Below the pieces are notes generated by a model. It had not been told where the DNA came from, searched no databases, and was given only the letters and a program-made list of their open reading frames with translations. A program made the position numbers and the translations under genes. Shown here piece after piece: positions 1 to 9,276 of a DNA stretch of 64,000 bases; the stretch's first letter is position 1; every line of letters starts with the position of its first letter. Where the stretch lies: positions 58,428 to 122,427 of the forward strand of contig JAFWZZ010000028.1 of the NCBI GenBank assembly GCA_017522185.1, in the 5' to 3' direction. This DNA comes from Bacillota bacterium (GTDB lineage Bacteria > Bacillota > Clostridia > Peptostreptococcales > Anaerovoracaceae).

Positions 1-435
1 ATACGCAATAGCAAAGCTTACGCCAATTGTCAGATAGGTGAAAGAGGCAATCCTAATATAGTCGATGCCTAATTCGATGACTTCCGTCTCACAGGTAAAC
101 AAGCGTAAGATCTGTTCTGGAAACAGATGGACAACCGTCAAAGTCAGCACTGCCAATGTCAGTCCAATCGCCAAATCCATACCGAATATACTTTTTATCT
201 TTTTGTAATCTTTTGCTCCGAAATACTGTGCAACCAAAACCGCCGCACCACTGAATAGACCGAACAAAATCATTTCGTAGATTCCGTAGACCTGATTCGC
301 CGTACCCACAGCTGCTAACGGAAATGCGCCCAGCCTGCCAACCATAACGTTATCGATGAGATTCAGGCTGACAGTAATCAGATGTTGAAATGCCAAAGGC
401 AATGCTAATAAGAATAATCTCTTGTAATATGCCAT
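1..435 (-). CDS. MATE family efflux transporter, N-terminal part (runs off window)
   Basis: Reading the minus strand from an ATG at 435 gives 145 codons open to the window edge. The protein starts MAYYKRLFLLALPLAFQHL and has several hydrophobic segments. It carries the typical first-helix signature of the MATE (NorM/DinF/MepA) drug:cation antiporters (LNLIDNVMVGRLG) and a conserved AQYFGAKD stretch. Only about the first third of a normal 440-460 aa MATE protein is present, because the gene continues beyond base 1. Substrate unknown. It lies downstream of rny but is separated from it by a hairpin. The window encodes two further MATE proteins. Confidence 0.85.
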   Translation of the reverse strand, partial: MAYYKRLFLLALPLAFQHLITVSLNLIDNVMVGRLGAFPLAAVGTANQVYGIYEMILFGLFSGAAVLVAQYFGAKDYKKIKSIFGMDLAIGLTLAVLTLTVVHLFPEQILRLFTCETEVIELGIDYIRIASFTYLTIGVSFAIAY

Positions 436-464
436 AATTTCAGCCCCGTGTATATAACTACAAA

Positions 465-491
465 TAACTCCCCACTTTTCATGGGGAGTTA
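465..491 (-). terminator. Intrinsic terminator after rny
   Basis: Perfect 9-bp inverted repeat TAACTCCCC / GGGGAGTTA with a 9-nt loop. It lies just past the rny stop codon, and on the minus strand it is followed by a T-rich tract (TTTGTAGTT). It separates rny from the MATE gene. Confidence 0.65.
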
Positions 492-502
492 ATTAGGTTT
501 AC

Positions 503-2044
503 TTATTTAGCGTAATCGATTGCACGAGTTTCTCTCACAACGTTAACCTTAATCTGACCTGGGTATTCCAGTTCGGATTCAATCTTCTTGGAGATTTCTC
601 TTGCCAGTAATGCGATGCTTTCATCGTTAACTTCTTCTGGCTTTGCAATGATTCTGATTTCTCTGCCGGCCTGGATTGCGAAAGATTTGTCTACACCAGG
701 AGTTGTGTTAGCGATTTCTTCTAACTTTTCTAATCTCTTGATGTAAGCGTCTAATGTTTCTCTTCTTGCACCCGGTCTTGCAGCAGACAGCGCATCAGCA
801 GCTGCAATCAGAACAGCTTCCATGCTCTTTGGCTCATAGTCGCCGTGGTGTGCCGCCATGCCGTTGATAACAGCAGCAGATTCCTTGTACTTCTTCAGAA
901 CCTGGATACCGATATCTACGTGGGTACCTTCGTATTCATGGTCTAATGCCTTACCGATGTCGTGGAGTAAACCGGCACGCTTTGCCAGTTTCACGTCCAG
1001 ACCCAGTTCACCGGCCATCAGTCCTGCTAAATGAGCAACTTCTACGGAGTGCTTCAGCACGTTCTGGCCGTAGGAAGTTCTATACTTTAATCTTCCCAGT
1101 AACTTAATCAGTTCCGGATGCAGGTTGTGGATGCCCACTTCGAAAGTCGCCTGTTCACCTTCTTCTTTGATGATGGCGTTTACTTCCTTCTCTGCCTTTT
1201 CTACCATTTCTTCGATTCTTGCAGGATGGATTCTGCCGTCAACAATCAGCTTTTCTAAAGCGATTCTTGCGATTTCACGTCTTACAGGATCGAAGCCGGA
1301 AATGATAACCGCTTCCGGTGTATCGTCGATGATTAAATCAACGCCTGTCTGGGTTTCAATCGCTCTGATATTTCTACCTTCACGACCGATGATTCTACCC
1401 TTCATTTCGTCGTTTGGAAGTGCAACAACAGAAACTGTACTTTCAGCAACATGGTCTGCAGCACATCTCTGGATTGCTCCTGTGATAATCTGCTTCGCCC
1501 TCTTGTCAGCTTCTTCCTTTGCCTTCAGTTCGATGTCCTTGATCATTAAGGACGCGTCATGTCTGACATCCTTTTCAATTTCATCCAGTAAGAGAGCCTT
1601 TGCTTCTTCTGCAGTCAGGCCGGAAATCTTTTCCAGTTCTTCAATCTGCTTTGCAACAAAGCCTTCTAATTCTTTCTTCTTAGCTAAAATCTCGTTTTCG
1701 TGTTTTGTAATGCTGTCTTCTCTTTTTTCAATGTTTTCCAGCTTTTTGTCGAGAGATTCTTCTTTCTGAATCATTCTTCTTTCGGCGCGCTGGATTTCCG
1801 CTCTTCTTTCTTTTACTTCGCGTTCCGCATCCGTACGCATGCGGTGTGCTTCTTCTTTTGCTTCTAATGTAATCTCTTTTTTAATTGTTTCAGATTTATT
1901 CTGGGCGTCCAGGATCAGGTTTCTGGCCTTCTGTTCGGCACTGCCGATCGCCTTTTCGCCAATGTTCTTTCTAATGATATATCCTACCAGCACACTAATA
2001 AATGCAACTACTACGATAATCACAATCCATAAAATCGGAGACAT
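503..2044 (-). CDS. rny: Ribonuclease Y
   Basis: 513 aa, the normal length for RNase Y, the membrane-anchored endoribonuclease that starts mRNA turnover in Firmicutes. In order: an N-terminal transmembrane helix (about residues 4-23), a long charged coiled coil (about 25-185), a KH RNA-binding domain with the [15 protein letters not shown] motif (about 215-235), and an HD phosphohydrolase domain with [10 protein letters not shown] carrying the catalytic metal ligands. The ATG at 2044 is preceded by a GGAGGTG ribosome binding site. The gene is divergent from rodA and followed by a hairpin terminator. Identification is firm. Confidence 0.97.
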   Translation of the reverse strand: MSPILWIVIIVVVAFISVLVGYIIRKNIGEKAIGSAEQKARNLILDAQNKSETIKKEITLEAKEEAHRMRTDAEREVKERRAEIQRAERRMIQKEESLDKKLENIEKREDSITKHENEILAKKKELEGFVAKQIEELEKISGLTAEEAKALLLDEIEKDVRHDASLMIKDIELKAKEEADKRAKQIITGAIQRCAADHVAESTVSVVALPNDEMKGRIIGREGRNIRAIETQTGVDLIIDDTPEAVIISGFDPVRREIARIALEKLIVDGRIHPARIEEMVEKAEKEVNAIIKEEGEQATFEVGIHNLHPELIKLLGRLKYRTSYGQNVLKHSVEVAHLAGLMAGELGLDVKLAKRAGLLHDIGKALDHEYEGTHVDIGIQVLKKYKESAAVINGMAAHHGDYEPKSMEAVLIAAADALSAARPGARRETLDAYIKRLEKLEEIANTTPGVDKSFAIQAGREIRIIAKPEEVNDESIALLAREISKKIESELEYPGQIKVNVVRETRAIDYAK

Positions 2045-2124
2045 AAAAGCACCTCCTTTTCTTATTCAATTTGTCTGTATCTTCAAGTGATCTTTAAAAA
2101 AGATTTGCATTACATAATTAAAAC

Positions 2125-2154
2125 TTGATATATTCACACAAACTATATTATAAT
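2125..2154 (+). promoter_or_regulatory. Predicted sigma-A promoter of rodA
   Basis: TTGATA (2125-2130) and TATAAT (2149-2154) with an 18-bp spacer, 40 bp upstream of the rodA start codon. Motif match only. Confidence 0.5.
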
Positions 2155-2194
2155 GTTCATGGCAACCCAATGTCAAGAACAAGAAAGGGAAACT

Positions 2195-3292
2195 ATGAAC
2201 AATTTTTCTAATTTGTCTAAAAATATTGACAAGATTATGGTCGCCTGCGTCATCACTCTGGCGGCAGTCAGCCTGCTGACCATCTCCAGCGTACACCTGG
2301 GAGAAGGCATCAGCCGTGAGGTTATCGTACAGGCCGCAGCCTATGTGCTGGGCGCCATCGGCGTCATCATCATTCTGACACAAAACTACAACATATTTCA
2401 GGGACTGGAGAAACAGCTCTACATCGCCTCTCTGCTCCTACTGCTGTCCGTATACACCCCTTTGGGCGTGGAACTGTTCAGCGCAAGATCCTGGATTAAC
2501 CTGGGCTTTACCACTGTTCAGCCTTCCGAATTCGTAAAGATCCTGTTTATTCTCATTATGGCAGGATACCTGAGCGAACATAACGAAACGCTGGACGATT
2601 TCAAAGGACTGATCAAAGCCGGCATCGTCGCCGCGCCGATCATCGTCATCGTACTTAAGGAAGACCTGGGAAGCGCGCTGGTTTTCGCTGCAATCTGGGT
2701 CACCATGATATTCTTTGCAGGCATCAGCATGAAGGTCTTTGCCCAGTTCATGGGACTGGTAGTCTGTGCGGTTCCAGTGGCTTTCATTTTCCTGAAGCCT
2801 TATCAGAAGGAACGTATCGAGGCTTTCCTGCATCCGGAGAACCTGAACCTGAGCGGGAACTATCAGGTATGGCAGTCCAAAGTCGCCATCGGCAACGGCG
2901 GTTTTACCGGCACCGGACTATTTAACGGTACGCAGAAGGAACTGGATTTCATCCCGGTACAGTCATCCGACTTCATCTTCTCCGTTATCGGCGAAGAACT
3001 GGGATTCATCGGCGGTCTCATCATCATCGCGGTCTTCGGCATCATGCTTTACAGAATGGCCACAGTGGTCAGAGACGCGTTAGACTTCTATGGCGCCCTG
3101 GTCGTATCCGGTGTCATCGGCATGTTTACCTTCCAGATTTTCGAAAACATCGCCATGACTATGGGTATCATGCCTGTAACAGGTATCACCCTGCCGTTCC
3201 TCAGCTACGGAGGCTCCTCCATCCTTTCTAATATGGCCGCCTTCGGTATCGTATTGGACGTAGGCATGCGAAGTAAATCTATCAACTTCTAA
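2195..3292 (+). CDS. rodA: FtsW/RodA/SpoVE family peptidoglycan glycosyltransferase, probably RodA
   Basis: 365 aa polytopic membrane protein of the SEDS family, which polymerises glycan strands from lipid II together with a class B PBP. It has about ten hydrophobic helices. SEDS landmarks include the RSWINLGFTTVQPSEFVKI region, a conserved GxGLFNGTQ-type segment, and the C-terminal PVTGITLPFLSYGGSS motif. The ATG at 2195 is chosen because of the AAAGGGA ribosome binding site just upstream; upstream in-frame codons lack one. The nearby mreBCD and PBP2 genes on the other strand favour RodA (elongation) over FtsW or SpoVE. Confidence 0.88.
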   Translation: MNNFSNLSKNIDKIMVACVITLAAVSLLTISSVHLGEGISREVIVQAAAYVLGAIGVIIILTQNYNIFQGLEKQLYIASLLLLLSVYTPLGVELFSARSWINLGFTTVQPSEFVKILFILIMAGYLSEHNETLDDFKGLIKAGIVAAPIIVIVLKEDLGSALVFAAIWVTMIFFAGISMKVFAQFMGLVVCAVPVAFIFLKPYQKERIEAFLHPENLNLSGNYQVWQSKVAIGNGGFTGTGLFNGTQKELDFIPVQSSDFIFSVIGEELGFIGGLIIIAVFGIMLYRMATVVRDALDFYGALVVSGVIGMFTFQIFENIAMTMGIMPVTGITLPFLSYGGSSILSNMAAFGIVLDVGMRSKSINF

Positions 3293-3317
3293 ATATTCTA
3301 ATATATTTGTACACCAG

Positions 3318-3347
3318 AAAAGGCTGTCCCAAACGGGACAGCCTTTT
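3318..3347. terminator. Bidirectional terminator between rodA and minD
   Basis: Perfect 13-bp stem AAAAGGCTGTCCC / GGGACAGCCTTTT with a 4-nt loop. A- and T-rich flanks allow it to serve both the plus-strand rodA and the minus-strand minD, which converge here. Confidence 0.85.
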
Positions 3348-3359
3348 GTCATACTCTTC

Positions 3360-4082
3360 TTAAAGCGCCAGGATGCGCTCTGTAATCTTGTTAAAATTCT
3401 CCTGAATGTAGGTGCCTTCTTTCAACACAATCGGTACGCCCAGGTTGGTCGAAATCACGATGTTCTCATCGCTCTGGATCACGCCCGCCAGCGGAATCTG
3501 CAACATAGCTGTCACATCCCGGAGCCTCGGCGCATAACCTGCTGACATCATTTCTGCGATGACCTTGTTCAGAACAAAGCAGCGCTCTTTGATGCCCAGT
3601 TCCAGAAGTGCCCTGTCCAGGGTATCCGCATCACGAAGGGCGGAATACTCCGGTGTGGTCACGATGATGCATGCATCTGCACCTGCAGAGGAAAGCACCA
3701 GCCCGTCATCGATACCGGAAGGAGCATCGATGATCACGTAATCATAGGCACACTTCAGTTTGGCGCATAAAACCTGCATATGCAGCGGTGTCAGCGTGCC
3801 GTCATCTCTCGACGGAGACGCAGCCATCACGTACAGACGCTCGAACCGCTTATCACGGATCAGAGCCTGCTTGATGCGGCAGACACCCTTCAGCACGTCG
3901 TGAACATCGTAGACAACGTTATTTTCCAGTCCGAAATACAGATCCAGATTCCGCATGCCTAAATCCATGTCCAGGATGACAACGCTTTTTCCCTGTTTTG
4001 CTAATGTGGCACCAAAGTTTACGGCAAACATGGACTTTCCGGTCCCGCCTTTGCCTGATGCAACTAAATAAACTTTGCCCAT
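3360..4082 (-). CDS. minD: MinD/ParA-family ATPase, probable septum-site protein MinD
   Basis: 240 aa from the ATG at 4082, which has a clean GGAGG five bases upstream; a longer frame begins at TTG 4094 but overlaps that site. The deviant Walker A motif GKGGTGKS is at residues 10-17, followed by switch I/II-like segments (DLGMRNLDLYFG, IIDAPSGIDD). The C-terminal FNKITERILAL could form the short amphipathic membrane-targeting helix of MinD. It is the last gene of the mreB-mreC-mreD-PBP2 run. No minC or minE is visible here, so an orphan MinD/ParA role remains possible. Confidence 0.85.
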   Translation of the reverse strand: MGKVYLVASGKGGTGKSMFAVNFGATLAKQGKSVVILDMDLGMRNLDLYFGLENNVVYDVHDVLKGVCRIKQALIRDKRFERLYVMAASPSRDDGTLTPLHMQVLCAKLKCAYDYVIIDAPSGIDDGLVLSSAGADACIIVTTPEYSALRDADTLDRALLELGIKERCFVLNKVIAEMMSAGYAPRLRDVTAMLQIPLAGVIQSDENIVISTNLGVPIVLKEGTYIQENFNKITERILAL

Positions 4083-4121
4083 TCTTTCCTCCAACTATCG
4101 TTCCGGCACATTCCCGATGCA

Positions 4122-6866
4122 TTACTGCATCTTGTTTTTACCGTTTACGTTTACTTTGTTTACTTTATCTTTCTTCTTCTCGCCATCAACGCTCAGATCA
4201 AAATACTCATTAAAGATCCCCTTGACTACAGGTGCTGCATTGGAGGAGTAGCCCCCTTCTACCAGCATAACCGCTACTGCGATTTCAGGCTCTTCCGCCG
4301 GTGCCATGGCAATGGTCCATGCGAAGTATTCATAGCTGCCTTTGTACTTGTTGATCATGGCATAAGTGATTTTGTAATTGCTTGCTGCGATCAGTGCTTC
4401 GTCGACGGTTTCATCCTGAGATGGATAACGTTCCGGTTCTTCTTCCATCATCTTTTCCATTCTCTTCTTCACCTGGGACCAGGATACGGAAGTTCCTGCC
4501 GCCGCATTGAAGGAACCCAGGTGTTCCTGGATATACTTCACTTCACTCTTCGGCTGTCTGATTGCCTGGTTTTCCGCCGTACCGGTCTTGCCTGCAACAG
4601 CAACCGGATAGCTGCTGAAGAAGCCTGCCAGTGTACCACCCGTTGCTACAGCCCTCATGCCTTTGATGACCTCATAGACATCATCTTCAGAGAGGTTCAG
4701 GTCTGTCGGTTTATCCTTTACCGTCAGGCCTTCGTCTTCTACACCTGCGATAACGCTGACCTGATTCTTCCTGCCGCCGTTGCCTAAAGTGGCAACATAG
4801 CTGGCCATCTGCACAGGTGTATAGGCATTGTCACCCTGTCCGATACAGATGTTGAACAGGTCACCCATGCCCCAGCCTGCGGAAATAAAATAGTCGAACT
4901 TGACACGTTCTGCAACGTGTTCAATCTGGGACTTCTTTACATCAGTCTGCTCATCCAGCATGGTGATCAGCTCATCGTAGGACGGATTCTTAGAAGCCCA
5001 TCCCGCAATCTTATATAAGTTTTCTCTTAGTTTGTCGATATCGTCTGCCACAGCCTTCGGGAAGAAGGTGTGCGCATTGTTATAGAGATAATCTCTGATG
5101 TTCAGTTCTGTAATCGCCAGCTTCTGTTCCGCGGACGGCACGTTACCGGTCACTTCTCCGATTTCGATGCCGGTTTCCTCACCGAGACCGAAGAGTTCTG
5201 CCGTCTTCAGGATATCATCCACGTCGATGTCATAACCTAAAGAGGAGTTGCTGTTCCAGTCGATGCCGGATGCGATACAGTAGAAGTAGAAGTTACAGGA
5301 ATTACCGATCCCCCATTCCAGGGTTTCGCTTCCGTGGGTACTTCTGTAATCATTCCAGTTAGAACATGCGTAGACTCTGTCACCGTAGTCGATATAACCG
5401 CCGTCCACAATGCTGCGGTACGGATCCAGCCCCGCCTGCAGTGCCGCTACGGAAGTAATCGGCTTGAAGGTGGAACCAGGCTGTACTGCCGCTCTGGTCG
5501 CGTTGTTCATCAGCGGTGTCGGCGAGAAAGAGTCTCTTGGATTCTCTGCCTGCACGGATTCCCATGCCTTTTCGGAAATGCCGTTGGCAAAGATGTTCGG
5601 ACTGAAGTTCGGATAACTTGCCATAGCCAGCACATCGCCGGTCTTCACATCGATGGCAACCGCTGCCCCGCTTCGGCTGTGTTCGGATTTCTGAATCGCC
5701 TCTTTCAGTGCGCTTTCCGTCGCCTTCTGTAAATCCAGATCCAGCGTCAGATATACGTCGGAGCCTTTTACCGCTTCGGTCCGGCTGACCGTTTCCACGT
5801 ACTCCCCGCCGCTGTTTACCTTGATCGTGGTCTTGCCCGGCGTACCGTGAAGCTTTTCTTCCATGGCAGCTTCCACACCGTCCATGCCGATCAGGTCAGT
5901 CGCACTGTAGCCCCTCTGCTCTACGTAGTACTCTGTCTCACTTTCGGAGATGGCACCCATGTAGCCCAGCACGTGGCAGGCAGTGCTTCCATGCGGATAA
6001 TAACGTTCGCTTTCCGATGTGATTTCCACACCCGGAATGCTTGCTTCTTCCAGATAAGCGATGGTCTTTTCCTTCAGGTCATAGGCCATCTTAATCGGAA
6101 GATATCTGGTAAAGCCGTTGGTCGCAATCTCATTACGAACCACGAAAATCTTTCTTGCATTCTTATACGACAGTTTTTCGTTGATTTTGAAATCCTCACG
6201 CAGTTCTTTCCAGCATTGTTCTGCCGGAATGCCTTCGTCGATGGTTTCCTGCGGATACCCGAACTTACCCCAGAACATTTCCTTTTCCTGATGGTAGGTA
6301 TACTCCATCTTCTTTACGGAAATCGGCGGATTCAGGTTGTACTTTTCCTGCAGTACATCCATGGCTTCGTATCGGTCCAGACTGTCATCGATGTCATATT
6401 TAATACGGAGTCTGGCAAAAGCCTGGGCTGCCGTCAGTTTGGTGGAAAAGCCCTGGCGTTTCAGCCACTTCTCGATTTTTCTGTCGTAGGTATAATAAAA
6501 AGTACCGTCTTTGTCCCTTTTGATTGGGAAGTTGTCGGTATATTTTTCTTTGTTTTTGATCAGCACGTTGACCAGTTTCAGGGCGGAATCGTTAATCTCC
6601 TCGGTGGTCATGGAGCTGACATTGAAGGTTACCGCAAAGACCTGCTTGTTCTCTGCCAGAACGTTACCGTTTCTGTCATAGATATTGCCTCGCGGCGCGG
6701 ACTCGAAAATCGTCTTCGTGTTCTGGTCCACGGCTTCCATGCTCCAGCGGTCATGCTGCAGAATGGTCACCATAAACAGGCGCACAGCAAGTACAGCCAT
6801 CAAAACGATGATGACCATCACAATCTTTTCGTATCTGGAATGAAAAAACCTTACATTTCTACTCAT
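4122..6866 (-). CDS. mrdA: Class B penicillin-binding protein 2 (elongasome transpeptidase)
   Basis: 914 aa, much longer than the 600-700 aa usual for PBP2. There is a single N-terminal membrane anchor (about residues 15-35), a dimerisation/linker region, and a transpeptidase domain. Active-site motifs are intact: SxxK as S465-TF-K468, SxN as S523-C-N525, and KTG at 760-762. The extra length comes from lysine- and glutamate-rich insertions between SxN and KTG (about 580-660) and after KTGTAE (about 768-840), plus a basic tail. It overlaps mreD by 4 bp, showing translational coupling in the mre operon. It should crosslink peptidoglycan with RodA during side-wall growth. Confidence 0.93.
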   Translation of the reverse strand: MSRNVRFFHSRYEKIVMVIIVLMAVLAVRLFMVTILQHDRWSMEAVDQNTKTIFESAPRGNIYDRNGNVLAENKQVFAVTFNVSSMTTEEINDSALKLVNVLIKNKEKYTDNFPIKRDKDGTFYYTYDRKIEKWLKRQGFSTKLTAAQAFARLRIKYDIDDSLDRYEAMDVLQEKYNLNPPISVKKMEYTYHQEKEMFWGKFGYPQETIDEGIPAEQCWKELREDFKINEKLSYKNARKIFVVRNEIATNGFTRYLPIKMAYDLKEKTIAYLEEASIPGVEITSESERYYPHGSTACHVLGYMGAISESETEYYVEQRGYSATDLIGMDGVEAAMEEKLHGTPGKTTIKVNSGGEYVETVSRTEAVKGSDVYLTLDLDLQKATESALKEAIQKSEHSRSGAAVAIDVKTGDVLAMASYPNFSPNIFANGISEKAWESVQAENPRDSFSPTPLMNNATRAAVQPGSTFKPITSVAALQAGLDPYRSIVDGGYIDYGDRVYACSNWNDYRSTHGSETLEWGIGNSCNFYFYCIASGIDWNSNSSLGYDIDVDDILKTAELFGLGEETGIEIGEVTGNVPSAEQKLAITELNIRDYLYNNAHTFFPKAVADDIDKLRENLYKIAGWASKNPSYDELITMLDEQTDVKKSQIEHVAERVKFDYFISAGWGMGDLFNICIGQGDNAYTPVQMASYVATLGNGGRKNQVSVIAGVEDEGLTVKDKPTDLNLSEDDVYEVIKGMRAVATGGTLAGFFSSYPVAVAGKTGTAENQAIRQPKSEVKYIQEHLGSFNAAAGTSVSWSQVKKRMEKMMEEEPERYPSQDETVDEALIAASNYKITYAMINKYKGSYEYFAWTIAMAPAEEPEIAVAVMLVEGGYSSNAAPVVKGIFNEYFDLSVDGEKKKDKVNKVNVNGKNKMQ

Positions 6867-7366
6867 CGATAATACCTGTCTCTTCTCTGTTTTTTCACGT
6901 TCTCAATCAATACAAAATACACGCCTAAACCAACAATCACGTTACACACAATCTGCGGCAGCATGGTGCTCATGGCATAGCCGTAGCTGTATGTGGTGCC
7001 GATTGCCGCATAAACACACCAATAGGCACTGTAAAACAGAAGGGTTCCTCCTGCCATAAACAGTGCTCCGTTGAGAAAGTTCTCAATATGGGTGAAATAT
7101 TTCAACAGATAAACCGCTGTGCCGCAAATAACCATGGCAACTGCGGACGGCCCCGCATAGAGTCCGTAAAGCAGATCCCACAGCAGGGAAAACAGGCAGC
7201 CGAAGAAGATGCCCTGTCCCGGTTCCTCATGGACGAAGACCAGCATAACGGTCAGACACAAAATCAGATTCACGTTTCCCCCAAAGAAAGGAATCAGATT
7301 TTGTAAAAAAGGCTGCAGAAAAAAAGCAGCCAAATATACGAGAAATACCTGTCCGTGCTTCATCAT
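6863..7366 (-). CDS. mreD: Rod shape-determining protein MreD
   Basis: 167 aa, strongly hydrophobic, with about five predicted membrane helices, matching the size and topology of MreD, the integral membrane component of the elongasome. It sits between mreC and the PBP2 gene and overlaps both by 4 bp (ATGA), as expected for tightly coupled mreBCD operons. Sequence conservation in MreD is low, so the call rests on topology, the typical ILCLTVMLVFVHEEPGQGIFFGCLFSLLWDLL-like helix 2/3 (here around residues 37-69) and context. Confidence 0.9.
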   Translation of the reverse strand: MMKHGQVFLVYLAAFFLQPFLQNLIPFFGGNVNLILCLTVMLVFVHEEPGQGIFFGCLFSLLWDLLYGLYAGPSAVAMVICGTAVYLLKYFTHIENFLNGALFMAGGTLLFYSAYWCVYAAIGTTYSYGYAMSTMLPQIVCNVIVGLGVYFVLIENVKKQRRDRYYR

Positions 7367-8181
7367 AGAATCACCGACACTTTCTGAAGTGATTCGAATT
7401 CAACAGCAGGTTTGATGTCAACCTTTAACAGCTGTTCATCACTGTCATATTTTACTTTTGTAATTTTGCCTACTGCAATGCCGGCAGGATATACGCCCAT
7501 GCCGGAAGTGATGATTTCGTCGCCTTCATGGATTTTGGCTTCGCTGTCCAGCATGTAACCGGTCAGCTGACCATCCACAGATGCTTCGGAAATCCCGATA
7601 ATCTGCAGATTACCGGCAATCTTGAAGCTGACCTTGCTGGATTCATCGATGATGGATGTGACTTTGGCCCAGCCGTTACCCACAGCATTGACACGGCCTA
7701 CCAGGCCTTCACCGCAAACAACCACATCGCCGGTCTTGACGCCGTCTTTCTTTCCCACGTTAATAGTAAAGATGTTCATCCAGTTGGTACCGTCCATGGA
7801 AATAACATCGCCGCTGACCAGGTCGTCAGCACTCTTGATGCCCTTGTAGTTCAGTACTTTGGACAGCCTCTTTAGTTCCTTCAGCTCGTTGGCAGAAAGA
7901 CCCAGACTGGTCACCTGCTTCTGCAGTTCTTCGTTTTCCTTCTTCAGCGCTTCGTTCTCTTCCTGCAGTGAACGATAAGAGAAGATACCGGAAACAGTCC
8001 CGGAAATACCTTCTGCCACACCGGAAATCGGCTTTTCAATGGCAGTGTAAATACCGTTCAGCGCACGGGAAACCGGATTGCCCTGACCGCTGGATGCGAC
8101 GGAGGCAATCAGAATCACAAGGCTGATCAAAATCACCGCAAGCAGAAAACTGATTAACTTGTGTTCTTGAATCCACTTCAT
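7363..8181 (-). CDS. mreC: Rod shape-determining protein MreC
   Basis: 272 aa. One N-terminal membrane helix (about residues 9-29) is followed by a coiled coil rich in E, N and K (about 70-110) and a beta-rich extracytoplasmic domain. That domain has typical MreC phrases such as VVCGEGLVGRV and a VIDESSKVSFKI-like stretch. MreC links cytoplasmic MreB to periplasmic wall synthases. It starts at an ATG 22 bp downstream of mreB and overlaps mreD by 4 bp. Confidence 0.93.
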   Translation of the reverse strand: MKWIQEHKLISFLLAVILISLVILIASVASSGQGNPVSRALNGIYTAIEKPISGVAEGISGTVSGIFSYRSLQEENEALKKENEELQKQVTSLGLSANELKELKRLSKVLNYKGIKSADDLVSGDVISMDGTNWMNIFTINVGKKDGVKTGDVVVCGEGLVGRVNAVGNGWAKVTSIIDESSKVSFKIAGNLQIIGISEASVDGQLTGYMLDSEAKIHEGDEIITSGMGVYPAGIAVGKITKVKYDSDEQLLKVDIKPAVEFESLQKVSVIL

Positions 8182-8203
8182 ACGTTAAGTTCCTATCTAA
8201 TGC

Positions 8204-9247
8204 TTATCTTCTCTTTACGCCTGTAGCATAAAGCTTTAATTTTTCGATATCGTTTAAGCTTGTGCCTGTACCCATAGCAACTGCTTCGAACGCATTTTCG
8301 GCAACTCTTGCCTTGATGCCGGTTCTCTTTTCGATTACCTGATCCAGGTTGCGGATCTTACCGCCGCCACCGGATAAAATCATACCGTTGTTTGCGATGT
8401 CGGCAGCGATTTCAGGTGGTGCCTTTTCGATGGTGCCTTTGATGCCGTCAACAATCATGTCTACGGATTCCTGCAGAGCGATCATGATGTCTCTGTTGGA
8501 AACTTCCAGAGTCTTTGGCAGACCGGAGATGATATCTCTGCCGCTTGCCTTTACGGATTCGATGATTTCGTCACCGTTTTCGTCCAGATCCAGTGCAGCA
8601 GTACCAACGCTGATTTTCAGGAATTCAGCAGTTGTTTCACCGATTAACAGCGCATGTCTCTTTCTCATGTACTGGATGATGGCTTCGTTGAACTTGTCGC
8701 CCGCGTTTCTGATGGAAGAGCTTGCAACAATACCGCCCAGTGCGATAATCGCGATGTCTGTCGTACCGCCACCGATATCGGCAATCATGCATGCAGTGGA
8801 GCTGTCAACGTCCAGTCCTGCACCAATTGCAGCTGCCATTGGTTCTTCCAGAATGTATACTTCGGAAGCACCCATGTGACGAACAACCTGTTCTACCGCT
8901 CTCTTCTCTACTTCTGTAACGCCGCTAGGCACGCCTACTACGGCTCTGAAATTCTTAACCTTGTTTTCTGTTACTGCCTTTTCTAAGAATGCCTTCAGCA
9001 TATCAGCAGTTCTGTCAAAATCGGAAATAACGCCATCCTGCAGCGGTCTTACTACGTCGATGATGGCTGGTGTCTTGCCGATCATATCCTTCGCTTCAAA
9101 ACCTACTGCCAGGGTTACGCCTCTGCGGTTGTCTCTGGCGATAACAGATGGTTCGTTGAGAACGATACCGCTGTCCTTTATGTAAATCAAAGTATTGGCT
9201 GTTCCCAGGTCAATTCCCATATCTTTTGCTGTGAAAAATTTAAACAT
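8204..9247 (-). CDS. mreB: Cell shape-determining actin-like protein MreB
   Basis: 347 aa actin-fold ATPase forming membrane-bound filaments that guide side-wall synthesis. Visible motifs are the phosphate-1 loop DLGTANTLIYI near the N-terminus, the conserved EPMAAAIGAGL and DIGGGTTDIAII (phosphate 2) segments, and the adenosine motif SGGGGKIRNLD. The ATG at 9247 is preferred over an upstream TTG because a GGAGGT site lies 7 bases before it. First gene of mreB-mreC-mreD-PBP2-minD; radC lies immediately upstream on the same strand. Confidence 0.96.
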   Translation of the reverse strand: MFKFFTAKDMGIDLGTANTLIYIKDSGIVLNEPSVIARDNRRGVTLAVGFEAKDMIGKTPAIIDVVRPLQDGVISDFDRTADMLKAFLEKAVTENKVKNFRAVVGVPSGVTEVEKRAVEQVVRHMGASEVYILEEPMAAAIGAGLDVDSSTACMIADIGGGTTDIAIIALGGIVASSSIRNAGDKFNEAIIQYMRKRHALLIGETTAEFLKISVGTAALDLDENGDEIIESVKASGRDIISGLPKTLEVSNRDIMIALQESVDMIVDGIKGTIEKAPPEIAADIANNGMILSGGGGKIRNLDQVIEKRTGIKARVAENAFEAVAMGTGTSLNDIEKLKLYATGVKRR

Positions 9248-9276
9248 GAACACTACCTCCAAAAATCTATTAACGT

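Noticed and set aside
5847-6872. 341-codon plus-strand frame opposite PBP2
   Set aside because: Antisense shadow of the conserved PBP2 N-terminal half, with no family resemblance.
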